Source: JAJRXC01 sp047639555 (GTDB lineage: Bacteria > Actinomycetota > Acidimicrobiia > Acidimicrobiales > Aldehydirespiratoraceae). From it: 64,000 nt of DNA. Below, piece after piece: positions 35,101 through 45,100 of this stretch. Numbering within the stretch: position 1 is the stretch's first letter; every line of letters starts with the position of its first letter. Made by a program: the position numbers and the translations under genes. Under the pieces are notes generated by a model. The model made no database searches and had not been told where the DNA came from. It saw only the letters and a list, made by a program, of their open reading frames with translations. Location of the stretch: positions 1-64,000 of the forward strand of contig JBLIOE010000002.1 in NCBI GenBank assembly GCA_047639555.1, in the 5' to 3' direction.

Positions 35101-36735
35101 CACAAGGTGTACCCGTGGATCGCGGAGACCCGTCATTCCACACCCGGCGTCGGCCTGATCTCGCCGCCGCCTCATCACGACATCTATTCGATCGAAGATC
35201 TCGCTCAGCTGATCCACGATCTGAAGAACGCCAACCCAAAGGCCCGAATCCACGTGAAGCTCGTGGCCGAGGTCGGAGTTGGCACTGTTGCCGCGGGCGT
35301 TTCCAAAGCTCACGCCGACGTCGTGTTGATCTCCGGTCACGACGGCGGCACCGGCGCCTCGCCGATGACTTCGATCAAACACGCGGGCGCTCCGTGGGAG
35401 CTAGGCCTGGCCGAAACACAGCAAACCCTCTTGCTCAACGATCTGCGAGATCGCATCGTCGTGCAGTGTGATGGCCAGCTGAAAACCGGCCGCGACGTCA
35501 TGGTTGCCGCCCTTCTTGGCGCCGAGGAGTTCGGATTCGCAACGGCACCGTTGGTGGTGATGGGCTGCGTGATGATGCGGGTTTGCCACCTCGACACGTG
35601 TCCGGTGGGAGTCGCAACGCAGAATCCCGAGCTGCGGGCCAAGTTCTCGGGTGAACCCGAGTTCGTCATCAACTTCTTCGAATACATCGCCGAGGAAGTT
35701 CGTGAACTCATGGCGGAACTCGGGTTCCGCAACCTCGACGAGGCCATCGGCCAGGTCGAAGCACTCGATGTCACCGACGCGGTCAACCATTGGAAGGCCG
35801 AGGGCCTCGACCTTTCGCCGATCTTGCACCTTCCCGAGATTGCTCGGGAATCTCGCCGTCACCAATGGAAAGAACAGGACCACGGGCTTGAGCGGGCGCT
35901 CGATCAGACCCTGATTCAGCTCGCCGAAGGTGCGCTCACCGACGGGCGACCCGTCACGATCGACATTCCGATCCGCAACGTCAATCGCACCGTCGGCACG
36001 CTGCTGGGCTTCGAGGTCACGACGAGATTCGGCGGAGACGGCCTTCCCGACGACACGATCGTCGTGAACTTCACCGGCTCAGCCGGCAACAGCTTCGGCG
36101 CCTTCGTCCCGAAGGGCATCACCCTCCGACTGAGCGGCGATGCCAACGACTATGTCGGCAAGGGACTGTCAGGGGGGCGCATCGTGGTCCGCCCGCCGGA
36201 AGTGGCCAAGTTCATCGCCGAAGAAAACGTAATCGCTGGCAACGTGATCCTGTATGGCGCCACCGGGGGAGAGGTATTCCTTCGCGGCGCCGTCGGCGAA
36301 CGTTTCTGCGTGCGCAACTCTGGAGCCGTGGCGGTTGTGGAAGCCATTGGCGACCACGGCTGCGAATACATGACCGGCGGCCGTGCCGTCATCCTCGGTC
36401 CGACTGGGCGCAACTTCGCCGCCGGCATGAGCGGCGGCATCGCCTTCGTCTATGACCCCGACGGCATCTTCCCGAAGCGGGTCAACCCTGAGATGGTCGA
36501 CCTAGAGCCGCTCGACGACGACGACCTCGACTGGCTACACGACCGGGTCGAGAAACATCGCCACGAGACGGGCAGTGAAGTCGCTGCTCGCATCGTGGCC
36601 GACTGGGGCACCACCGCTGGCGACTTCGTCAAGGTGATGCCCACCGACTACCGCCGCGTGCTCAAGGCTGCTGCGGAAGCTCGAGCGGCAGGCAAAGACG
36701 AGACCGAGGCGATCATGGCCGCCTCACGGGGCTGA
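32119..36735 (+). CDS. gltB: Glutamate synthase (NADPH) large subunit
   Basis: A 1538-aa enzyme of full family length making two glutamates from glutamine and 2-oxoglutarate. The class II amidotransferase nucleophile is Cys21 (EHDSCGVSFV), meaning a 20-residue propeptide is removed. The glutaminase domain covers about 21-430, followed by central and FMN-binding domains with GEGGEDARRF and GHDGGTGASPMTSIKHAG. The 3Fe-4S cysteines lie in GCVMMRVCHLDTCPVGVA, and a C-terminal glycine-rich beta-helix closes the protein. gltD follows after 10 bp. The 150-bp gap to the divergent peptidase gene holds the promoter. Confidence 0.96.
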   Translation: MVGDFPPQQGLYDPQNEHDSCGVSFVCDIRGRASHDLVMKGVGALCNMEHRGAQGADIHTGDGAGILIQVPDRFYRDVVPFDLPERGQYATGIAFLPQDDKVAVIAAEAVETILIGEGLTVLGWRDVPIDESMLGSASLMTMPTFRQIFVAGTSESGAPLHGVELDRLAFIGRKRIEHEISVASGTDEVNEAMGSASETHDGVYFPSLSTATIVYKGMLTTRQLAAFYPDLTDERVESALALVHSRFSTNTFPSWPLAHPYRIVAHNGEINTIQGNRNWMDAREALLETPALPGLKRAFPICTPGASDTAGFDEALELLVLGGIPIEEAVLMMIPEPWEQHEEMSEDRRAFYQYNATRMEPWDGPASIAFTDGRVIGAVLDRNGLRPSRYWVTDDGFVVMASEVGVVELPQETIVEKGRLQPGRMFLIDTAEGRIVRDGELKDRIASTRPYGEWIEQHLVMLEDLPSGSPRHGDEGTLLQRQQTFGYTLEEKKLLIAPMARDAKEAIGSMGTDTPIAVLSNRSRLLSDYFQQLFAQVTNPPLDSIRERIITSTFSRVGPEANLFDAAPESCRTIHLDNPVIVDADLARLVALDGTDGPAGFHTDVLSTLFPVADGEQGMADALARIRAEASEAISAGATVLVLSDRGTSDALAAVPSLLATSAVHQHLVREKTRTRAGLVVESGDVRECHHICLLLGYGANAINPYLVFETIDEMVTQGEHGFDTRMDLRQAHTNYVTAAGTGILKVMAKMGISTVASYTGAQIFEAIGLDSTVVDEYFTGTVSRLDGVGLDVLAEEVAIRHRLAFPPVPTQRAHRTLEAGGEYQWRREGEYHLFNPETVFKLQHATREKRYDVFKEYTGRVNDQATELGTLRGLFRFRDEDRPSVPLDEVESVQSIVRRFSTGAMSYGSISAEAHETLAIAMNRIGAKSNTGEGGEDARRFTPDENGDLRRSAIKQAASGRFGVTSEYLVNADDIQIKMAQGAKPGEGGQLPGHKVYPWIAETRHSTPGVGLISPPPHHDIYSIEDLAQLIHDLKNANPKARIHVKLVAEVGVGTVAAGVSKAHADVVLISGHDGGTGASPMTSIKHAGAPWELGLAETQQTLLLNDLRDRIVVQCDGQLKTGRDVMVAALLGAEEFGFATAPLVVMGCVMMRVCHLDTCPVGVATQNPELRAKFSGEPEFVINFFEYIAEEVRELMAELGFRNLDEAIGQVEALDVTDAVNHWKAEGLDLSPILHLPEIARESRRHQWKEQDHGLERALDQTLIQLAEGALTDGRPVTIDIPIRNVNRTVGTLLGFEVTTRFGGDGLPDDTIVVNFTGSAGNSFGAFVPKGITLRLSGDANDYVGKGLSGGRIVVRPPEVAKFIAEENVIAGNVILYGATGGEVFLRGAVGERFCVRNSGAVAVVEAIGDHGCEYMTGGRAVILGPTGRNFAAGMSGGIAFVYDPDGIFPKRVNPEMVDLEPLDDDDLDWLHDRVEKHRHETGSEVAARIVADWGTTAGDFVKVMPTDYRRVLKAAAEARAAGKDETEAIMAASRG

Positions 36736-36745
36736 GGAGACAAAC

Positions 36746-38209
36746 ATGGCTGATCCACGCGGATTCATGAAGCACGATCGGGAGCTGCCGACACGGCGAC
36801 CGGTGCCGGTCCGACTTCGGGATTGGAAAGAGGTCTACGAACCTTTCGCCGAGGACAAGCTGCGCGAGCAGGCGAGTCGTTGCATGGACTGCGGTATTCC
36901 GTTCTGCAACTACGGTTGTCCGCTCGGCAACATCATTCCGGACTGGAACGACCTTTCGCATCGCGGTCAATGGAGTGACGCGATCGATCGTCTCCACTCC
37001 ACGAACAACTTCCCGGAGTTCACCGGGCGTTTGTGCCCGGCGCCGTGCGAAACCGCCTGTGTGCTGGGAATCCACGAACCTCCCGTTGCGATCAAGCGCA
37101 TTGAGGTCGAGATCGTCGACCGGGCGTGGGCGGAAGGCTGGATCACACCAGAGATCTGCGCGACCTCGACCGGCAAGTCGGTCGCGGTTGTGGGATCTGG
37201 CCCGGCCGGGCTTGCCGCCGCACAGCAGCTCACTCGGGCCGGCCACGCCGTAGTCGTCTACGAACGGGCCGACCGACCCGGCGGACTCCTTCGTTACGGC
37301 ATCCCCGAGTTCAAGATGGAGAAGCGCCACCTCGATCAGAGAATTTCGCAGATGGAGGCCGAGGGCACCGAATTTCGTTGCAATGTCTCGATCGGCCACG
37401 ACATCACGGCCGACGAACTCCGCTCCGAGCACGACGCCGTTGTACTCGCCTGCGGGGCGACCCAAGCCCGCGATCTGCCGATTCCTGGCCGTGAGAACGA
37501 TGGCATCCATCAGGCCATGGAGTTCCTCCCCATCTCCAACCATGTGCAGGAGGGCGACCTCGAGGCCCCGACGCTCTCCGCCGAGGGCAAGAACGTCATC
37601 ATTATTGGCGGTGGCGACACCGGCGCTGACTGCCTGGGCACCTCACTTCGTCAGAAGGCCGCCTCGATTCATCAGTTCGAGATCATGCCGCAACCCCCCG
37701 AGACCCGGCCGGACGCCAATCCGTGGCCAACCTGGCCAATCATCTATCGCGTCAGTTCCGCCCACGAAGAAGGCGGCGTGCGTGACTACGCCATCAACAC
37801 CGTCGAGTTCGTCGGCGACGACGACGGTCATGTCTCGAAACTCCGCACTGTGCGGGTCGAGCAGACGTTCACCGACGGCAGGATGAGTTTCGAGCCGATC
37901 GAAGGTTCCGAACATGACTTCCCTGCGGAGCTCGTACTTCTGGCCATGGGCTTCACCGGTCCGGAGCAGGGAGCACTTACCGAACAGTTCGGCGTTGCCC
38001 TCGATGGTCGCGGCAATGTCGCACGCGACGACAGCTGGTCGACCAACGTCGATGGGGTGTTCGTGGCGGGCGATATGGGCCGGGGCCAGAGCCTCATCGT
38101 TTGGGCCATCGCTGAAGGTCGTTCAGCCGCCGCGGCGGTCGACTCCTTCCTGATGTCCAGCACGCAACTTCCTGCGCCGATCACACCGTCCGCGGCGCCC
38201 CTGCGCTAG
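36746..38209 (+). CDS. gltD: Glutamate synthase (NADPH) small subunit
   Basis: A 487-aa flavoprotein passing electrons from NADPH to GltB. N-terminal 4Fe-4S cysteines are in CMDCGIPFCNYGCP and CPAPCETACVLG. The FAD motif is VVGSGPAGLAAAQQL and the NADPH motif IIGGGDTGADCLGTS. Same operon as gltB. Length and motifs are complete. Confidence 0.95.
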   Translation: MADPRGFMKHDRELPTRRPVPVRLRDWKEVYEPFAEDKLREQASRCMDCGIPFCNYGCPLGNIIPDWNDLSHRGQWSDAIDRLHSTNNFPEFTGRLCPAPCETACVLGIHEPPVAIKRIEVEIVDRAWAEGWITPEICATSTGKSVAVVGSGPAGLAAAQQLTRAGHAVVVYERADRPGGLLRYGIPEFKMEKRHLDQRISQMEAEGTEFRCNVSIGHDITADELRSEHDAVVLACGATQARDLPIPGRENDGIHQAMEFLPISNHVQEGDLEAPTLSAEGKNVIIIGGGDTGADCLGTSLRQKAASIHQFEIMPQPPETRPDANPWPTWPIIYRVSSAHEEGGVRDYAINTVEFVGDDDGHVSKLRTVRVEQTFTDGRMSFEPIEGSEHDFPAELVLLAMGFTGPEQGALTEQFGVALDGRGNVARDDSWSTNVDGVFVAGDMGRGQSLIVWAIAEGRSAAAAVDSFLMSSTQLPAPITPSAAPLR

Positions 38210-38346
38210 TCGTCCCAACGGACCCGGGCCATTCGGCTCATTCTCAAAGGGTCCGATTGCCTGGACTTCTCAACTACTCATGACAACGGCCGATTTGAGC
38301 CGGGAGGCGCCCACCTTGGGTACCCCGACTCTCAGAGGCCCCACGC

Positions 38347-40752
38347 ATGCTCAAGAGGATCAAGATTCGAGGCAAGCTGCTCTTGCTGCTGGCGACGCCT
38401 CTCGTCGCCGTGATGGTTTTTGCCTACTCCGGCATCATCGACCGAACCGATCGCACCACATTCCAGGAGTCAGAAGCTCGCATCGCGACGCTCGCGGAAA
38501 CGGGCGCCGACCTCAGCCTGGCCATCGAGATCGAGCGCATTCGTGTGCTCGAGGTTCAGCGACTCGATCTTGGTACCGACAACCTGCTCGGTCCCGAACA
38601 GGCCGAGACCAACGAGCGGCTCGCCGTTTGGATCGCCGCCATCGAGAGGTCTATGGGGGACCTCAGCGATGAACAGCTCCGTGACGAGTTCAGGGACCTC
38701 GCTGAACGACTCCCAAACACGATCGCTCCGGATCGCCGCTCTGACAGCGTGACCGGAGCACTGCTTGGCAGCGCCAGCAATGCCGTCAACGAGGTAACCC
38801 TCGAACTCGCCTCTCAGGCCCAGGACCTCGACCTCTTCCGCGCCCTCAGCGACTTCAACGAGGTGCTGAACATCCAGGTCTCCTACTCGACGATCACATC
38901 GACGGGCTCGGAAGCAATCTTTCAGGGCCAGACCAGCGCCGTTGCAGCCACGATTCTCGGCGACGCTGAGCGCTCCGCGCAAACCAGCGTCGAGACGTTC
39001 AACGCAAACGCCGACGACCAATACAAGACCATGTTGTCTCGCTTGCAAAACACCGAAGTTCTGCCGAACCCCATGGCCGGAACGGTTGATGCAGTTGCTG
39101 ACATCCAGGAATACATCGACGATCCGAGCCGGGGTGGCGTTCTGGAATGGCTCGTGCAGGGCGGGGACCAGCTTCGTGCGCTGAACGAGATTATCGGGGC
39201 AGTACTACGCGACGCGACGGCCACAGCCAAGGCCGAAGCCGCAACCGCCAATGAAGAAGCACAGTCCTTCCTCATCCTCGCTGGCTCCGTGATCCTTCTC
39301 GCCCTGACTATGGCGATCGTGATCGGTCGCTCCATCAGCCGGCCGCTCACCCGTCTGACTCGCAATGCTGAGCAGCTGTCCTCTGAGGAGCTCCCCGCGC
39401 TCGTGGAGTCGATGCGTAGCGCCAGCCGATCTGAGACTCCAGTCCTCACCCCGATCGAGTCGAAGGGCCGTGACGAGGTCGCGCAGTTGGCCCACGCCAT
39501 CTCGGAGATCCAACAGGTGACCATTGACGTGGCGGAGGAACAAGGTGACCTGCTCCGTCGAGGCATCTCGGACATCTTCGTCAACCTGGCTCGCCGCAAC
39601 CAGTCGCTTCTCGATCGTCAGATCGACTTTATCGATCAGCTCGAATCGTGTGAAGAGAACCCCGATGCGCTCGAGAATCTCTTCCGGCTTGACCACCTCG
39701 CCACCCGAATGCGCCGCAACGCTGAGTCGCTGCTGGTGCTGGCTGGAGCAGAACCAACCCGCCGTCGTGGCCGCCCCGTCGAAATCGTCGACATACTCCG
39801 CGTGGCAATGGGCGAAATCGAGGACTTCAGCCGCATTGAGCTGATGTCGGTCGACGGCTCGACTGTTGCCGGTTCGGTCGCGGTCGACCTGGCTCACCTG
39901 ATGTCGGAACTCATGGAGAACGCCACACAGTTCTCGCCGCCAACGGCGAGCGTTGACGTGGTCGGCTATCGCATCGCCGATGGCAGCTATCAACTCACCC
40001 TTGCCGATCACGGCATCGGAATGAGCGCCGAACAGATCACCACGGCGAACAAGACGCTGACCGAACCGCCGCTCGTCGGCCTCGACCTCAGCCGCTCGCT
40101 CGGCTTTACGGTCGTCTCCCGCCTCGCTCATCGTCTCGGTGTCGCCGTGCAGCTCACCGCCGGCACCGAAGGCGGCGTCACCGCCGTCGTCACGGTTCCG
40201 GCCGAGATGGTCGGCGAAATCGGAAGCGCGAGCGTCGATGCGCCACCGCCGGCGACGGATCCCGCCTCCGAGTCACTGGCACCCGCTGCCGCCGCCCCGC
40301 TCACTCCAGTCGCGAGCGATGAGGGTGACCTGTTTGCCGCCTTCGGCACGCCCGCTGGTATCCCCAGAGCGCCAGCCGATCCTGATGCCGACCTGTTCGC
40401 CGGAATCGACGAGGCCCCGACCGCCGTCGCACTCTTCACCGATGCGCATCCTGCCGTCGCTCCTCCGGCCGCGGCTGCACCGTTGCCGACCCGGGATCCC
40501 GCTGCGGTCGGCACCGTTTCTCCCGACGTCACATCGGCCGGACTCATCCGGCGCACACCGAAACAAGTCGACGTTCCCGAGCAGTCCAAGTATTCCCCGG
40601 GTGCCCCCCAGCCATCGGTCGCCAGCGAAGCGCTCGCACCGACAGCCAGTCGTTCGCCCGATGAAGTCCGCCAGATGCTGTCTCGTTACCGCGCTGGCCT
40701 TCGTAAGGGCCGCGGCCCTGGGGAAACCGACCAACCAAACCGACGGAGCTGA
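38347..40752 (+). CDS. Conservon sensor-kinase-like protein (CvnA type, NIT domain)
   Basis: An 801-aa membrane protein. A first helix (LLLLLATPLVAVMVFAY) and a second (about 302-322) bracket an extracellular domain of about 260 residues resembling the nitrate/nitrite-sensing (NIT) domain. A HAMP-like linker and a dimerisation region with FRLDHLATRMRRNAESLLVLAG (split by family usage; His in DHLATRM) follow. The HATPase_c domain has an N-box SELMENATQFS and LADHGIGM. The last 170 residues are a Pro/Ala-rich tail. The N-box and the conserved LDHLATRMRR are typical of CvnA proteins of Streptomyces conservons. The next three genes complete the set, with no response regulator gene nearby. Confidence 0.88.
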   Translation: MLKRIKIRGKLLLLLATPLVAVMVFAYSGIIDRTDRTTFQESEARIATLAETGADLSLAIEIERIRVLEVQRLDLGTDNLLGPEQAETNERLAVWIAAIERSMGDLSDEQLRDEFRDLAERLPNTIAPDRRSDSVTGALLGSASNAVNEVTLELASQAQDLDLFRALSDFNEVLNIQVSYSTITSTGSEAIFQGQTSAVAATILGDAERSAQTSVETFNANADDQYKTMLSRLQNTEVLPNPMAGTVDAVADIQEYIDDPSRGGVLEWLVQGGDQLRALNEIIGAVLRDATATAKAEAATANEEAQSFLILAGSVILLALTMAIVIGRSISRPLTRLTRNAEQLSSEELPALVESMRSASRSETPVLTPIESKGRDEVAQLAHAISEIQQVTIDVAEEQGDLLRRGISDIFVNLARRNQSLLDRQIDFIDQLESCEENPDALENLFRLDHLATRMRRNAESLLVLAGAEPTRRRGRPVEIVDILRVAMGEIEDFSRIELMSVDGSTVAGSVAVDLAHLMSELMENATQFSPPTASVDVVGYRIADGSYQLTLADHGIGMSAEQITTANKTLTEPPLVGLDLSRSLGFTVVSRLAHRLGVAVQLTAGTEGGVTAVVTVPAEMVGEIGSASVDAPPPATDPASESLAPAAAAPLTPVASDEGDLFAAFGTPAGIPRAPADPDADLFAGIDEAPTAVALFTDAHPAVAPPAAAAPLPTRDPAAVGTVSPDVTSAGLIRRTPKQVDVPEQSKYSPGAPQPSVASEALAPTASRSPDEVRQMLSRYRAGLRKGRGPGETDQPNRRS

Positions 40753-40763
40753 GGAGCCCCGAT

Positions 40764-41186
40764 ATGAGCAACGTGAGTACTGCAGCAACGAACGTCAATT
40801 GGCTCGTCGCCAACTTCGTCGAACGAGTTCCGGGTGTGAGCGAGGCCGTTGTTGTCTCGTCCGACGGACTTCCTATGGCGCTATCGGGCGGCCTTGATCG
40901 TGATGCCGCCGACCGCTTTGCGGCGGTCGCTTCCGGTCTGATCGGTCTCGCCTACGGCGCGGCCGGACGGTTCGGCGGTGGACGTGTCAACGAGATCATC
41001 ATCGAGATGGAGAACGCCTTTCTCTTCGTTACCGGCGTCAGCGACGGCTCGTGCCTCGCGGTCGTCGCCGACTCCGACTGCGACGTCGGACTTGTCGGCT
41101 ACGAGATGGCGGTACTGGTCGAGAAGACCGGTCCGTTCCTTACTCCCGAACTTCGCGCCGAGCTTCAGAGCTCACTTCCCCGATGA
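40764..41186 (+). CDS. Roadblock/LC7-domain protein (CvnB type)
   Basis: A 140-aa protein covering one roadblock/LC7 domain: NWLVANFVERVPGVSEAVVVSSDGLP, an ALSGGLDRDAADRFAAVASGL helix and a C-terminal CLAVVADSDCDVGLVGYEM strand-helix (quoted in pieces). Roadblock proteins of this type act with small GTPases, as MglB does with MglA. It lies 11 bp after the kinase gene and overlaps the next gene by ATGA (41183-41186). Second member of the conservon. Confidence 0.92.
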   Translation: MSNVSTAATNVNWLVANFVERVPGVSEAVVVSSDGLPMALSGGLDRDAADRFAAVASGLIGLAYGAAGRFGGGRVNEIIIEMENAFLFVTGVSDGSCLAVVADSDCDVGLVGYEMAVLVEKTGPFLTPELRAELQSSLPR

Positions 41187-41548
41187 ACGACCAGCCCCGC
41201 GACAACCGGCTCCGTGTACGTCCGTACGCGTTGACCGGTGGACGAGTTCGATCGTCGACCGAGCTTGCGCTCGAGACGATCGTTCACGTCACGCCGCGGG
41301 GCGAAGAAGGCGCAGCCATTCTCCCCACTGAGAAGCGGGAAATTCTCGAACTGTGCGCCAATCCAACGTCCGTTGCTGAGGTGTCTGCACACCTTGGCCT
41401 TCCCCTCGGTGTTGCCCGCGTCCTCGCTGGTGATTTGGTCACCGAGGGATTCCTTGACTCCCACGCCAATCCGGCGAACGGAGAAGAGGGATCCCGTCCC
41501 GACCTCCGACTCCTCGAAAGGGTCCTCGATGGTCTTCAAGCGCTCTGA
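41183..41548 (+). CDS. DUF742 protein (CvnC type)
   Basis: A 121-aa protein with the DUF742 layout: RVRPYALTGGRVRSS at the start, an EKREILELCANPTSVAEV segment and a winged-helix-like stretch SAHLGLPLGVARVLAGDLV. The winged-helix character suggests DNA or protein binding. Start ATG 41183 overlaps the stop of the roadblock gene, and its last 20 bp overlap the GTPase gene. Third member of the conservon. Confidence 0.92.
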   Translation: MNDQPRDNRLRVRPYALTGGRVRSSTELALETIVHVTPRGEEGAAILPTEKREILELCANPTSVAEVSAHLGLPLGVARVLAGDLVTEGFLDSHANPANGEEGSRPDLRLLERVLDGLQAL

Positions 41549-42125
41549 AAAGAACGACACCCCACGCAGCGGCAAAGTTCCGCTCCCGGTCAAGATTGTT
41601 GTTGCCGGCGGTTACGCGGTCGGAAAGACCACGTTCGTCGGCTCCATCTCCGAGATCGAACCGCTGACGACCGAGGCATCGCTGACGTCTCACAGTCAGG
41701 GTGTCGATATCGCCGGCGAAGCCGCCAAGACGTCGACAACGGTGGCGATGGACTTCGGTCGCATCAGCCTCGGCGACGACCTCATCCTCTACCTGTTTGG
41801 TACGCCCGGTCAGGATCGGTTCCACTTCATGTGGGACGACCTCGTTCGGGGCGCGATTGGCGCCGTTGTCGTCGTGGACACTTCACGACTCGAGGACTGC
41901 TTCGCGGCGGTCGACTACTTCGAGTCGGCGGGCATCCCGTTCGTCGTCGCGGTGAATGCGTTCTTCGGACGTATTCACCATTCGCTGGAGGACGTTCGTG
42001 AAGCGCTTGCGATTCCGGCGGACATACCAATGATGGTGACCGATGCTCGGGACCGGGCGTCGACCAAGGGCACCTTGCTCGAACTCGTGCAGCACGCACT
42101 GAGCCGAGCGACCACTCCGGCCTAA
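41529..42125 (+). CDS. Ras-like GTPase of the conservon (CvnD type)
   Basis: A 198-aa small GTPase. P-loop GGYAVGKTTFVGS (Walker A), Thr-rich switch I region SLTSHSQGVDI, Walker B/G3 GTPGQDRFHFMW, and VVAVNAFFG where NKxD normally stands, as is usual in CvnD/MglA-like bacterial proteins. The GTPase is expected to cycle under the roadblock partner and to signal from the membrane kinase. It overlaps the DUF742 gene by 20 bp and the convergent 1443-aa transferase gene by 4 bp. The start ATG at 41529 fits family length. Confidence 0.92.
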   Translation: MVFKRSEKNDTPRSGKVPLPVKIVVAGGYAVGKTTFVGSISEIEPLTTEASLTSHSQGVDIAGEAAKTSTTVAMDFGRISLGDDLILYLFGTPGQDRFHFMWDDLVRGAIGAVVVVDTSRLEDCFAAVDYFESAGIPFVVAVNAFFGRIHHSLEDVREALAIPADIPMMVTDARDRASTKGTLLELVQHALSRATTPA

Positions 42126-45100
42126 CTCGAACTGCGCCGCTTCGGCCTCCGACGATCTTCGTCGGGGATCGTTGCCGCGTAGAGGTAGTCGGCCGCGAGG
42201 AGTAGCAACCCGAGAAGGCCCCACACGTGGAGGTCGAGAAACTGCTGCGGCCAACCGAAGTCCGGTGGGAATCGATTGGTTCGTTGCTCGAGCATCAACG
42301 CGACCGAAGTGAGTCCGAGGGCGAACGCCGCGAACAACGACGGCCGTATCCACCCGCGGGCCAAACGCATGAGCAGAGCCAGCCCCAGCCCGACGCCGAG
42401 CGCCAAGGCCGGTAAGCGGGGCAGGTTCAACCAGGCAAAGCCGCCAACGACCGCCGACGCGGCCAGAATTGTTCGGTCGTGAACCGCCCGTTGTCGGGTC
42501 GGCCGATCGACGAGTGGAAGGAGCCGTAGCGTCGGCTGAGGCGGTCCCATTGCGTGGGCCGGTTCGTTGACGGGCCCGACCCCGCGCCCTCGCCACGCGA
42601 GGCCGACGACGAACACGATGGCTACGACCGAGAGGGCAAGGCTCTTGTTGACGAGGCTCTGAGGCGTCCATTCGAGGTCGACTCGTAGCATCTCGCCAGC
42701 GGGGAGACGCCACCCGTTGGCGAATCCATCGATCAGGGTGGGCTCGCCCAGCGACAGTCCGTCGATGCTTGCCTCCCAGCCAACGTTGACGCTCTGCCCG
42801 AGAACTAGCCAGCGTTCGTTCGAGTCGCCCGGCACCTCAAGCACATAGTTCGTGTCATCGTGGTTCACCACCGTGACGGGCGACAGCGCGGCCGGGGCAT
42901 CGAGCAAACGACGGCTCCGGAGCACGAGTTGATCGATGTCGAAACCCTGGGTACGACCGACCGTGTTGATGCTGAAATGGGCATCGGCGCCTAGTTCGTC
43001 ACAGCCCGCGATGGTGAGCTCTCGACGCTCCAGCGCGTCAGCCGCCGAACCGCTGATCTGGGCCCGAACCATCTGACCAGAGATCGTGGCGATCTCTACA
43101 CAACCCGTTGCAACATCAGCCACCGGGCCAAAGCGCACACCGGCGTCGACCTCGATTTCGGCGAACGACACCGGCAAGGCCGTGAAGTCGTTCGAGTACC
43201 AATCGCGAGTTGAACGTTCGGCGACGCCGACGGCGCGAACGCGAATCACCGAACCGGAGCCCGCGGCGGGGAGGACGACGTCGGCAAGCGCACCTCGCTC
43301 CGGGCTGGTCAGCAACAAGCCCGTCTCGAACTCACCGATCAGCTCGCCGTCAACCTCCACGGCGAGCCGTGTTGGCACCGAGTGCAACTCGTCGATCACG
43401 ATTGCCAGCCGCAGATCAGCAAAAGTGACTGCTGCGGCGGTTTCGAGCTCGATCCAGCGGTTCCGCTGAGGCCCGAGGTTCGGTGTCCAGGCCGTGCCCC
43501 GATCACCGTCGAAGGCAAACGAGGCGAGGCTGTTGAGGTCGCCCGGCAGCGTGTCGCTGGCGCGCGCAACCAGGGGCGAGCCATCAATACCCGTCGCTCG
43601 ACCCATGAGGTTGTCGACGAGCTGGTGATCGACCGCGGCCGAGACACGAGCAGCGCCCTCGACCGTGAACGTGCGAAAGCTCGGGAGTTCGATGTCGCGC
43701 CGCATCTCTGGTTCAGGATCGGTTCGTACCGGCTCTTGAGGATTCGAACGCTCACGCGTCATCACGATCGAGAGATCGTGGCGGTCGAGATCCGCGCCGA
43801 CGCTGGCCACGAACGCGATCGGCAGGCGCAGCGATTCGGCGACGGGCGCCGCGTTACCCATCAACACTTCGGCGAACCCGACGGGCGCGACACCCGCATA
43901 GTTGGCCCGGGGAGCGATGCTGAGATCGACGAGTTCGAGCTCGTAGACCGAAGCAGGATTGTGCGGACGGAGCGCGATCGTCTGGCCCGGAGGGTTCCAG
44001 CTCGACGGATCGAGACGAGCACCACCGACTTCCTCGCCGTCGGCTCGCACCACCACTTCGCTGATTCGCCGATTGTGGTCTCCGGCCGGCTGGATCAGTG
44101 TGATCGAGGGGACGACGGTCGGTTCTTCGTAGGCGAACTCCAGCCACTCACCTCGGGCCTCGGCGAAGGCACCAACCACCCACGCGGTGGTGGGATCACC
44201 GTCGATGGCTCGACTTGGTCGATCGTCGTTTGTGTACGTGACCGGGTTGCCGTAGTTGGAAGCTCTAAGCGCAAAGGGTCCCGGCTGGACGCTGACCGTT
44301 CTCGTGTCGTCGATATCGACCGTGGCGGATGAATCGACATCAGTAAAGAGGTCGAGTCGATTGTCAGTGGGGTCGTCGACCAGCTTCTCTTCGCCCGGCC
44401 GTTCGACATATCCCAGACCTTCTCGCAGCGTGCCCCAGCGGCGCGCTCGTCGCTTGTGGGTGTCGGTGAGAACGATTGCGGCGGGCTCAGCGAGCACCTC
44501 ATCGCGGAGTGAATCGTCGAGCGCGAGGTCAGCTCCGAACCACAGCGGTCGGTCGATCTCCAGCAGACCGGCGCCCGCCGCATCCACAATACCCTCGGCG
44601 TCGCCCACGATCACCGTGGCGCCCGACGTCGGTCGAAGCCGAACTTCGGGGAGTGGGGTGGGCACCTCGTAGGCCGTGACTGGCGCGGGATCGGGGAGGG
44701 TCGGATCGATCGCCAGATGCACTTCGTCGATCAGGGTCTGTTGGGGGCCGGCGACATTTGGCACCGGTTCGCCGAACGGAACGGGATCTCCGAGCCCGGC
44801 AAACTGATCAAGAAGTTCGGCCGTAGGGACGGGTCGTGGTGTGCGGAAACGTTCGTAGGTGAGGTCGGCTCGATGGACGATGTCGTCGATCGACAGCATC
44901 TGGGCGATGGGCACGATCGAGTCGGCGTCGACCGTGTCCTCTTGGAGACGCCGGTCGAACGCGTTCAGCAGGTCGGCCGATTCGGCGGAGCCGAACGGCA
45001 CCAACTCTCGGGCGACATATCCACGGTCAAGAAAGCCCGGCGTAATCGGGTCGACCGTGTTGCCCCATCGATAAGACGCGAAATCGCTCCCGGGGAGCTC

